Below, one piece after another: positions 1 to 8,909 of a stretch of 64,000 bases of DNA. The notes under the pieces are model-generated. The model was not told where the DNA came from and did not search any database. It was given only the letters and a program-made list of their open reading frames with translations. A program made the position numbers and the translations under genes. Within the stretch, counting starts at the first letter, position 1. Every line of letters starts with the position of its first letter. The DNA lies in NCBI GenBank assembly GCA_004565275.1, contig SDOX01000006.1, positions 806,001-870,000 of the forward strand, written 5' to 3'. The stretch comes from Nannochloropsis salina CCMP1776 (Eukaryota > Sar > Eustigmatophyceae > Eustigmatales > Monodopsidaceae).

Positions 1-431
1 TCTAACATACGTCATTTCGATCTTGCGTGACGTCCATCATCAGGAGATGGATCGCCTCGCAGCGCAGAATGAAGAACGAAAACGCAAGACCAACCGTTTG
101 ATGGTACAAAATCCACAAGAGCAACTTCGACAAAGCATTGGCCTGTCGCAAACGTCCATCGCCCCTAGTTTCACCTCTCTTCCACTCGCTCAGCCAGCTT
201 CAAACGCTTCGGCTGGTTTCTCTTCCTTCTTACCTTCAACTTCCGCGTCAAGCAACACGTGAGTGATAAGTCACTAGTCGTGTGCATTGATATCAAAGTA
301 CTGAGTTTCTTGTTCCTGTAACTTGTAGCACATCAGGGACTGGCGGCGGAACATTTAATCCTTTCGCTTATTCTAGTCAAGATGCAGTGGACAGGTCAGA
401 GAAATCTGCCAAGACAAAAGCACGACGATAA
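1..431 (+). CDS. C-terminal part of an unrecognised protein
   Basis: Partial gene; the 5' part lies outside the window. The reading frame is open from the left edge. Exon A runs to 258, a GT-AG intron covers 259-328, and exon B runs 329-431 to a TAA. The visible C-terminus begins with a charged helical stretch (ILRDVHHQEMDRLAAQNEER and then a Lys/Arg-rich run), followed by a Ser/Ala/Pro-rich low-complexity tail with Phe spacing and a basic end (KTKARR). The charged stretch resembles in style the region C-terminal to the Plus3 domain of Rtf1, but this is too weak for a name. The splice junction restores the frame exactly (AC|C, Thr), which supports the exon pair. Tail-to-tail with the next gene. 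Confidence 0.55.
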
Positions 432-1162
432 ATTAATGCTTAAATGCGCGATCTCGAGATAAATTTTGTATCAAAACAGGTGTATCTGGTTTTTCCATTA
501 TTTCTCTGTTTTTTACATATCACACATTTCGCTTCATCACCACGCCGCGTCCCACATTCTTTTCCCTCTGCTTCTCGACTGCATGTATGAACCGGGTATA
601 GAATACTGAGCTTCCATCCTCAAACACCATCACTGGCACACAAACTTGAAGTTTGGTTTGACGTGAATGCACGCATAGCGTTTTCTTCTTTTGTTTAAAA
701 AGCTCATCCCGCCTCGTTCTTTACATCCTCGGTATGTGTGGACGTGATGCTGATGGACGTGCATCCAAACGGAAAGAGGGGAAAGGCTACATGGCAACGA
801 CGACTGTTAATTTGTCCAGTAAGTAAAAAGAACTATCTGAAAAAAGAGAAAGATGTTTCCTTGTCAGCTACTCCTATAAAACTGAGCTGCTTGCAACATA
901 CGTTCTCCATTTCGTCCTCAACCGCATGCGACGGGTGTGAAGATTTCTCCCAAGGAAATTGATGACAAAGGGAGGCATTTCCATGATGCAGGGATCCCTC
1001 CCTGAGACTTGAAGGCTCACAGCCCCAAAGTCAAAGAAGAGATTAAAAAGCACGAGACAACGAGTTAGCGATGTTTGCACACTTCTTTTTGCATCATCTA
1101 TCACAGCAATTAGTCTACCGAGCAACCCGTCCATGTCCTTCACTCCACGAATCCTGTCAATT
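432..1162. other. Intergenic, no gene seen
   Basis: About 730 bp between the stop codons of two convergent genes. Short open frames exist on both strands (for example 738-962 plus and 874-1221 minus), but they lack splice support, family similarity or a sensible composition. It probably holds the two 3' untranslated regions. Confidence 0.5.
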
Positions 1163-3079
1163 CTACCCCTCAAGGCCAGAAGAGGTACCTGAAGAGGTAG
1201 TTTCTGCATTCGTTGATGCATTTGGCGTGTATGATTGCGGATCCGGCTTCTGACTTTCTATTTTGTCCTCCTTCGGATCATGCGCTTCTTGTCTTTTCCT
1301 TTCCACATTAACATCTCCAGGGACGGCAGGCTCGGGGGCCATCTTGATCTCGTGTTTGAAATTCTCTTTCCAACGAGAAAAAGCTGCCTTCGCTTGCACT
1401 TGAATCTCTGACTGTGCATGTTTACGTAGACCTTTAACAACCTGTCCTACGCCTTCAATGTGAAGAATATAGGAATAGGTGAGCGCCGAGCATCTGAAGC
1501 CCGCAGAAAGTTGATGTCGACTTACCACTTTCTGTCAGCTGCTCGATGGTTACCGTCATAGCAGAGAGCTTCTCCTACGAAGAACGGAAAATGATGGGGG
1601 GGAAAAAACATGAGACCGTCTGAAGTTTGCTGTGGTGAGTCAGCTTCCCGCCTCACCAAAGTGCTGCAGATCTTTGGCACATTCAAAATCTCATCCTCCA
1701 GCATGATTTGAAGGTTGCGGGATAAGCGATTGAATCGGTCTTTTTCGCTTTCCCGCTCAAAATCTTTCTTCCACTTCTTAACCCCCTGGGCAGCTCCTCC
1801 AGATGGGCGTGCCCCGGAGCCGTCCTCATCCGCGTACAAACGCTTCTTTTTCTTTCCCTTCAAAGCTAACGCAGGGATGAAGAAGAAAAGGGAAAGGGTA
1901 AGAGGGGTTTGGAATTGGTCCCGACATGTATTTGATACACGATTATGCTCCCATCACAGCGATCCTGCTATTAGGGGGCCATGGTGGACCCGGTCAGGAG
2001 GCCTCACCTTCGTGCGTCTCTTTTATCCGCGACGTTTCCGATGTCAAAAAAGACTTTTGCTTGTTCGACGTTCCCTTTCGTAGGGCATTTTGCCCTCCTT
2101 GTCCACTTTGCTTCACTTCTTCACGAGCACGCTCTCTGACACTCTTCAAGTCCAGCGGCCCCGGGGATCGCTCTGCCATCGGTCTGGCAGCATCCTCCTC
2201 TGCTAAATGAATGGCCTCCGGAATTTTGTCCTTGAATCGTTTCGACGCCTTTCCGAAAGCCTCCTTGCTCTCCTTCGTCCAGGGCTCGATGTTCTTGAAG
2301 GGCACTGAGTCTGTGAAATGGGAGCGCGAAAATCAGGAAAGCTCATGGAATCACCTACTTTCAAATGTCGCCCTGAAAAAGCACCCAGCATTAAGTGGTT
2401 CTGACATCGACAGCATGACTAACCGAAAGCATTTGGTCCGTAATTATAATAGAAGATTATGTGATGCGTACTGGGACCCTCCTTGGCCTTTGCACTGGAG
2501 TAGCAGCTTCTACGCAGGTCATCCCTGACGTCACTATCATAAAGACCATGAAAAAAACGAATGAGTACAATATCATGATACATAACAACTTTAGAGTACT
2601 GCATGCGCTTGCCACAGGCTTAGTGTACTGAGGTGAGAGGGGAGGATACACGGATCCGCGACAAACGATACAGGTCTAACTTACGCGGGATGATAGATAA
2701 AACCAGGCCAGTGAGAGAAGCCCGCACTCTTTGCCCAAACGACTTGCTTCAGTCGTGCTTTCTCGTCCTCCGGCATTCCCACCACGAGAGCTGCTCGCAG
2801 AGCTGCCTCCTTCTCCTCGTTATCGATGTCGTCCTCACCTTCCACTTCGACGTCTTTACCACAACTGACGTCTCCGCCTGCGCTACCCTCGTCCTCCAAA
2901 GCGTCATCATCGATGTCTTCTTCCTCTCCTTCTTCATCAGTCTTCTTGACCTCCGACGTCTCCCGACTTTCGGCGTTTTCCTTTTCCTCCTTTCCCTTTC
3001 CGCACGTCCCCTCGTCCCTCATGACAGGACCGCCGCTTCCGGATGGAGGCGCGAGGACTTCCTTACTGGCATCTGACAT
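1163..3079 (-). CDS. PWWP + integrase-binding-domain (LEDGF/HDGF-type) chromatin protein
   Basis: Seven exons on the minus strand: 3079-2685, 2533-2424, 2372-2355 (18-nt microexon), 2310-2008, 1865-1657, 1574-1526, 1452-1163. The lengths sum to 1374 nt, giving 457 aa. After a long acidic N-terminus comes a PWWP domain opening with VVWAKSAGFSHWPGFIYHP and continuing HHIIFYYNYGPNAFG. PWWP domains read histone H3K36 methylation. The C-terminal third contains a TFIIS-N-like helical bundle (around DRFNRLSRNLQIMLEDEI, then STLEKLSAMTVTIEQL and a downstream FSRWKENF) that aligns with the integrase-binding domain of LEDGF/PSIP1, the family's docking site for transcription factors. PWWP plus IBD is the diagnostic layout of HDGF2/LEDGF proteins. 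The start was placed at MSDASKE; an in-frame Met 24 codons upstream is possible. Nuclear chromatin tether is the inferred role. Divergent with the AAGAB-like gene, 270 bp away. Confidence 0.85.
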
Positions 3080-3349
3080 GCTGAGCTTGAAAAGCCTGTG
3101 TTGTTTGAATGTTATCAATCGACGCATGCGTTGTGGCGCTTTGTTTTGCAACCCGCGGATGCTGCCGGGACCTCGCGGAGAGGGCGGGAGTCGCGTTTTC
3201 CGTGCTTCTCGCTAACCTCCTGCCCCCTCCACCCCCCCGGCTCTAGCTTGCCCTTCCCACCCGCTTGTCTGCCCCACGGTATGCATCATCAGCTCAGCCC
3301 TCACGTCGTACTTATGTTTCGCTACCCATTTTGAAGTTGTGAGGCGGGA

Positions 3350-4598
3350 ATGGACAGTGCGCCTGCGAATGAGTTGCTAATCCTTGGCCTTCGAGGTAAT
3401 GAGAACACATGCTCAGGTAGCATGAAGCACCCTATGAGAGCGTACCTCACCAATATTTTGGCTCATACAATGTTTGATTTGGAGATCAATGCAGAAGAGG
3501 CGAAGCGAACAGGTAAACCATTCTCGGATCTTCATCCCCTAGCATAAGACTTGGTGGCATTGAACTTTAAAGCTCACATATTTTATAATGCTTGTTTCGA
3601 TGTCTTAGTTTCTGACGGTGGAGAAGTTATCATGTGGACGCTTGACACCAAATACTATACGGCTAATCTCGCTGTACGAGTGACGGACATGGATGCCCCC
3701 CCCACTGTTGGGGATAGAGGAGGTCAGGATTCCCTCCTGCTTGCTGAGCGGGGAGCAGCCTCGCAAGGAGTCATTTTAGTTTTCCTTGACGACCTGCTGC
3801 CTGGGGAGGATACCAGCTCGAATTTAGCCAAGATAGAGCCATGGTAAAGTTGTCTTTGGCCAAATAAGCGCGGCTCGCGCTCAATTGACTCACGTACTAG
3901 TCACTCACGAGCAGGCTGCGTGCTGCCCATTCCCGAGAGGATCTGGAACTCCGCTTAGTCGTAGGCGTGGCCGACGGCAACCCATGCGCGCGCGGATTGG
4001 CCGAAAAGGAGGAAGGAGAGGAACTGCAACACAAACGCGCTGTTTGGTAAGGTTTGTCTTACGGGGATATCAGTCTGAACACGGTATTGCTGTTCTTTTC
4101 TCAACCTTTTTTTGTGGCAGGTGCCTTGAGTACGGCTTTGAGTACGTGCACCTTGACGATGCGCAGCAAATGCTAGCAGAGAAGGCAGAATTGCGAGACA
4201 GGAAAGGATTGCAACGAGTTCGCGAGTGCATAGAGGCCACCACCTGGCGACACGTAAGCACACGCTCCAGAGACGTCATTGGACCGCGCAATAAGGCGCA
4301 GACAGAGAAGGAATCGGGGCGTAAGCACCTGAATGAAGGGGCGTTAAAGACCCTTTCCTCAGCCGGAACACGACAGGGAATAAAAAGGGCATTACTGTGT
4401 GGACTTGTAGATGCTAAAGTGGCGGGATATAAAGGCGGCTCCGACGAAGAGGACGAGACGGCTGTGGACGAGTTGTTTGACATGCTCCATGCCGTCAAGA
4501 GCAGTGCGGGACAATACAGCGACACTGATCGACGGGCACGGGCAGCTGATGTGGCACTAAGGTTTGCTCAATCTCTAGGGATTTTTGATGACGAGTGA
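3350..4598 (+). CDS. AAGAB: AAGAB (p34)-like alpha/gamma-adaptin-binding protein
   Basis: Four exons: 3350-3512, 3609-3843, 3915-4046, 4121-4598; 1008 nt, 335 aa, all GT-AG. AAGAB is a chaperone for assembly of AP-1 and AP-2 clathrin adaptors, with a Rab-like pseudo-GTPase domain and a C-terminal helical dimerisation domain. Family signatures seen: WTLDTKYYTANL (human has WTIDNKYYSADI), WCLEYGFEYVHL (human WCIKHGFELVEL), and a C-terminal segment from ETAVDELFDMLHAVK to ALRFAQSLG that matches the human C-terminus. The N-terminal stretch ANELLILGLRGNENTCSG sits where a P-loop would be but lacks GxxxxGK[S/T], as in the family. Splice phases are consistent at every junction; the Trp codons at two junctions are both rebuilt by splicing. 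Cytosolic. Another adaptor gene, AP-4 mu, lies 1.7 kb downstream. Confidence 0.88.
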
Positions 4599-5558
4599 CA
4601 CACAAAAGAAAGCCAGAGCGGTGGGGCATTTCTCAAAGCGTGTCGTCCTGGTTAGGGCCCCTGAAATGCGAACTAATTTTACATTTTTCGATTTTTCCAC
4701 TGACCTCGCTGAAGTTTTAAAAGCTAGTTTCTAATTTAACTGTCTTTACATCTCTCGCTTTCACGACAAGTCTGGCAAAATTAATTCATTAGGTACTTTT
4801 AGCGGTCAGTCTTTCTGAAGTTGCCACACGAACAAGCGTATTTAATTGTGCTGCATGAACACTTTCTGTAGTAGAAAGTCGAATATAAGACGAGATGCGG
4901 ACTACACCCCTTGAGCTTCTCATTTTTTCTTCACGTGGCGCTCAGTTGAGCGCTCAATGAGAAATCGCTCTACGACATGACCATTGGCCGGGTCACAATA
5001 TAATTGAGCGAGAGCTTACGGATGGGCATCAAGTATTTAATCCTAGTCATCTACCAAGAAGGGTATTGAAAAGGACATCCGAATCGGCAATGTTTAAATT
5101 TTATTTTTTTCTTGCACCGAAATACACATAGTCTATATACGATCCCACCACGTGTCAGACTTTTCTTGACGCCCTACGAGCGATATTCACGCACTTGTAC
5201 CTGAACACATCGGAAGATGGAGCGAAAGCGGTTCGGAACAAAAGTCTATGAAAACGAGATTTGCGGTCACCACGGATTTAAATGTTTGTTTTGACACACT
5301 GAACCTGCAGTCTCAGGCCCGAGGATAGGATGCGGTCTCTGCGGCCGACGGCGTGTGATGTCTTGAACAGGCATGCCTGCACACAGCCTCCTGCTGTCTC
5401 GCTGTTAGTCTATGTGCAAGCGTTTCCTTGTGTAAATTGTGGCTTAACTTGCTTCCACCATGCCTACTCACTGTAATTTTTCATCGGTACTTCAAATTTA
5501 GAGGAAGTCATCCCGAGCACGTCAGTTGCGCTTTCTGGGTTGGGCGGGTTTCCTGACC
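4599..5558. other. Intergenic, no gene seen
   Basis: About 960 bp, AT-richer than the flanking genes, with several poly-T stretches. It probably contains the AAGAB-like 3' UTR and the promoter of the next plus-strand gene. No open frame with family similarity or good splice sites was found. Confidence 0.5.
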
Positions 5559-6191
5559 ATGCACCCCCGTCATCCGTCTCAAAACAGCCTTCAGCTCCCC
5601 TCGAGTAATACCCTCCACTCCTATTCATTGCATCCCTCGGTGTATCCGCGGGCCCAAAGCGTGCAACATGGGGTCCCACTTCATCCATCGTCCTTACCGA
5701 GAGGCGCATTGCCGCCTCAAGGAGCTCAGGCCGTGCTTCCCAATAACAATAACCCGCAAACATTGATGCACTATGAACACCTTAGGCCCGTGAAGACCTG
5801 GGTCGACTCTCGACGAGACTCCCCGTGGGGCAAAGGGTCACAGCGAGGTGGAGGAAGAGCTGGCAAGATTGATGCAAGCAGTGTTTATGGTGGTAATAAG
5901 GGAGGTCGGGGTAGAAAACGGCCCTACGACGGACGAGACAAGCTCAATCACCGCAGTCAAGCGGGTGAAGGCGGTGAGCAGTGCGTGGGATATTATAGAG
6001 CAAGCTTTTTGGAAGATCCATGGCTGCCTTTGATGCGCGAAGAGGTGTGTAGGCGAGACTGGGGCCTCCCTGCGCAGGGCCTGTCTGAAGCCTTCGACCC
6101 TGGGGATGAGCACAAGAGAGGGGAGAGTAAACAAAGTGTTGAGGCCGGAAGCGTAAAAGATGAGGCAGAAATCGACCTGGAAAATCTGTGA
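5559..6191 (+). CDS. Unrecognised basic, low-complexity protein
   Basis: Single-exon frame of 210 aa. The ATG at 5559 is the first after an in-frame stop near 5500. The N-terminal half is rich in His, Ser, Pro and Gln, the middle is rich in Gly, Arg and Lys (RGGGRAG, GGRGRKRP), and the C-terminal part has a more ordered segment YYRASFLEDPWLPLMREEV followed by an acidic tail ending DEAEIDLENL. No signal peptide or membrane segment. The composition suggests a nuclear or RNA-associated protein, but that is only inference. Other frames through 5840-6300 are also open, so this frame is chosen on composition and on the SFLEDPW segment. Its stop is only 61 bp from the stop of the convergent AP-4 mu gene. 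Confidence 0.5.
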   Translation: MHPRHPSQNSLQLPSSNTLHSYSLHPSVYPRAQSVQHGVPLHPSSLPRGALPPQGAQAVLPNNNNPQTLMHYEHLRPVKTWVDSRRDSPWGKGSQRGGGRAGKIDASSVYGGNKGGRGRKRPYDGRDKLNHRSQAGEGGEQCVGYYRASFLEDPWLPLMREEVCRRDWGLPAQGLSEAFDPGDEHKRGESKQSVEAGSVKDEAEIDLENL

Positions 6192-6252
6192 AATGAAAAG
6201 CAAATACCAAAGGCGGCCGTATTCCCCGGTTTTTTCCAACAAGTTTTTTTTT

Positions 6253-8419
6253 TCATCTTTCGGATCCGGTGCCAACACGACAGACAAAGCTTGAAGCCTG
6301 AGTCACGTAGCGAACCCATCTGTACGGATTGTAAGACTTTTGCTGCTCCGAGATCCTAAGATACCGCACTTGCAGGTTTGACACATTGTACATGGGGATT
6401 TCGAAGCTCATACTCACGGGGCCTATCTCTTTCCGAGCACTCCCAATAAGCTGGCCCGGTGGGGGGGCCGTTCCACCTGCACTCATGCTCCCTGTGCTGC
6501 CGCTGTTAACAAGACTACCGCCACTGCTGCTAGTGCTGCTGCCACCTACTCCGCCTCCAGCTAGTGTAATCTAAAAAGCGTGGAGTTAAGGGAAAGGAAG
6601 CTATGAGGCGGCCCGGCTAGATGGGGCCAAGCGACGCCTAATCCGCACTCACCTTAATGCTTAAAGTTTGCTCTGTCGCGCCCGGAAACTTTTTAATGTT
6701 CCAAACGACCCGCTTTTCGCTTGCGTTGTACTCGGACGTCTGGGTGTAGGGCGCGATGTCGTGTGCGGGAGCGCAGTGAAATCTCTGTCAAAACCTGTCT
6801 CACGCCTGTACACACGTGCCCGCCTTCCTTACCTGACCCGAGGCTGCCAAGGCGCCTGAAGCTAACCCCGCGCCCCCCCCCCAGCTATCTCGGTGGTGAC
6901 AGCGATGGCAGAACGAGGCATGGGGACTCGAACTTGCACGTTGGCGCCGTAGTTCGACTCTGGTATGTCGGCACGAATCATCAGCGTCATCTCCACCTGG
7001 TGGGAGAATAAAGGTGGAAACTTTAAAGAGTCGGTTGGCAAACGTCCTTATGGCGTGTCAGTCGCAACAAGTGTGCTTTATATTCAGCATCTGCCTCCGC
7101 GGGCATTGTCATGCAAGCAGACGCACCTTGTACGGCGAAACTTCGTCAACAGTGGGAAAGATTCGAAACGGAGCCCGAAATTCGCCCGTTATCCGATAAT
7201 TGAGCAGAATGAATTCTCCATCTGGGGGAAAAAAGGAGAGAGTCCGCGAGCTTTCGAACTCGTCAAGCCGGACGCACTCGTGGAAGTTGCAGTCATCCAG
7301 CACAACCGCACCGTATCCACCACCACCTGTCGAGTGGGAGGCAATCAGAGTAACTCGAAAAACGATACATCAAGCGCACGACCTCTACATATCCACTCAT
7401 TGATCTCTCCTTGCGACTACGATGCGCTCTCACCCTTGCCGATGACGAGATCGCTGTTCAGGGCTAGCTTGAGCTCCGGATTGCCGGACAAGTAGCTCTT
7501 CATTTGAATGCACCCGTCGATGGTGGAGTTTATGATGTACCCGCTGCCGGAGAATAGGACATTCAAACGCTCTAAAATGTCTACGAATATTTCATTTTTT
7601 TGTTTACCGCCTGATTGTGCTGTCGATCACAGGAAGTACAAGAGGAAAGTGTCGATATGGGTTCTGTGCGCGTCTAAGGGGAGCAATGCGTATCCCTCCT
7701 TAGCTCACCAGATATAGTGATTGGCTTGTGCACCGCAGTTGAAGGTGTGGTCTTGGAATTAATTTTAGGCATGCGTAAATTTGACTTGGCGGACTCCACG
7801 ACTATCGGTTCGTTGTAGACATGGTTCTTCAGGCTCTCCGTCGAAGTGGCCTGAGCATAGCCAAAATCCATCATTTCGTCCAGTAATTCGTACACGAGAA
7901 TAAAATTCTTACGAATCGATTCCTATCAAAAGAGAGAGTCAGTCGACTCAAAAAAAAAATCACTCAAGGAGAAAGAAAGGAGCCCAAAGCCGGAGAGTCC
8001 GATGAGAAAAGGGCCCCCATGGGATGAGAATTGAACGAACCTCGCTCAGAACGCCACAATAATCTTTGAAGACTTTGGCCATCCGATTCAAGAGCTCAAC
8101 AGTCGTAGATGGTGATACATTAAAGCGCGTTGTAGCACCAAAAAGTAAACCATTTTTGCGCACATACACGAAGTTCAGGCCATCCAGGTGAAATACGGGA
8201 GGAGCGTCTCCTTTGTCCCAGAACTTCACCTTCCGAAACAGAAGCTCAGCTGCATTGGGCAAAGAATCTCCGCGGAAGTCCTGTGTGTGGTTCCATGTTT
8301 CAATCAAAGCTGTTTTGTCGCCCCAAACTTAAACGAGGCTTCGCGCCGGCTCTTACCCGACTTATGATGGTGTCCCCGCGCGGTGATAAAATGAAAAAGG
8401 ACGACATAGCCCCAGACAT
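6253..8419 (-). CDS. AP4M1: AP-4 adaptor complex subunit mu
   Basis: Eight exons: 8419-8357, 8280-8041, 7922-7709, 7610-7434, 7326-7127, 6996-6833, 6784-6653, 6570-6253; about 502 aa, close to plant AP-4 mu. The N-terminal longin-like domain starts SSFFILSPRGDTIISR and carries FRKVKFW and ATTRFNVSPS. The linker has YELLDEMMDFGYAQATSTE. The cargo-binding mu-homology domain has LDDCNFHECVRLDEF, PPDGEF and the terminal block SYNPYRWVRYVTQAS, all near-identical to plant AP-4 mu. AP-4 sorts cargo at the trans-Golgi network. Exon lengths sum to 1508, one base short of a multiple of three. The break falls at a run of ten C (plus strand 6873-6882) in exon 6, where the frame otherwise hits a stop; downstream exons are perfectly conserved. 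An ATG four codons downstream (8407) is an alternative start. Confidence 0.92.
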
Positions 8420-8909
8420 GGTGCTGAAAATTTTCTGCAGTACGATCCCAGAGTTGCACTATGCCTGAAAATACAATGATGCGACGTATGCTGTTAAAAT
8501 TGAGCTGACTGCAACGGTATTGTTGCGTCGAAGGCAAGTTCAGGAGACGTCTTCCTCTTGGCGAGAACGTGGAGGCGGCTGCCTCTGCCCTTACTATCCG
8601 CCCCAAGACACGAAATCAGTCATCACGTATCAATGGTCCGGATATATGTCCCGGTACTAAGCCAACAGTGTGTGTTCGCGCTGTCGGCGTAGACGACCTG
8701 TTAGTACTTTTTGCGTCGGGATACGTGCTCTATCGGAGCCACTGGAGAGAGTAAACTGATACCCGGCATGCTCGCACATCTCCCAATGAAGGTATTTTAA
8801 TGTTGACGCTGTGGTCGTGTCACATTTGAACACATCAAGTGCCACAAATTATTAGGCGCATACAGCATCGGAGGGCGGCTTACTGCCAGTGGGGTGAGAG
8901 TTGTCGATC
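8420..8909. other. Head-to-head intergenic region
   Basis: 490 bp between the start codons of AP-4 mu (minus) and the HIBCH-like gene (plus). It must hold both promoters. I see no clear TATA box or other named element. Confidence 0.45.

Noticed and set aside
874-1221. 115-aa minus-strand frame after the PWWP-IBD gene
   Set aside because: It overlaps the end of the PWWP-IBD coding exon in another frame and has no recognisable features.
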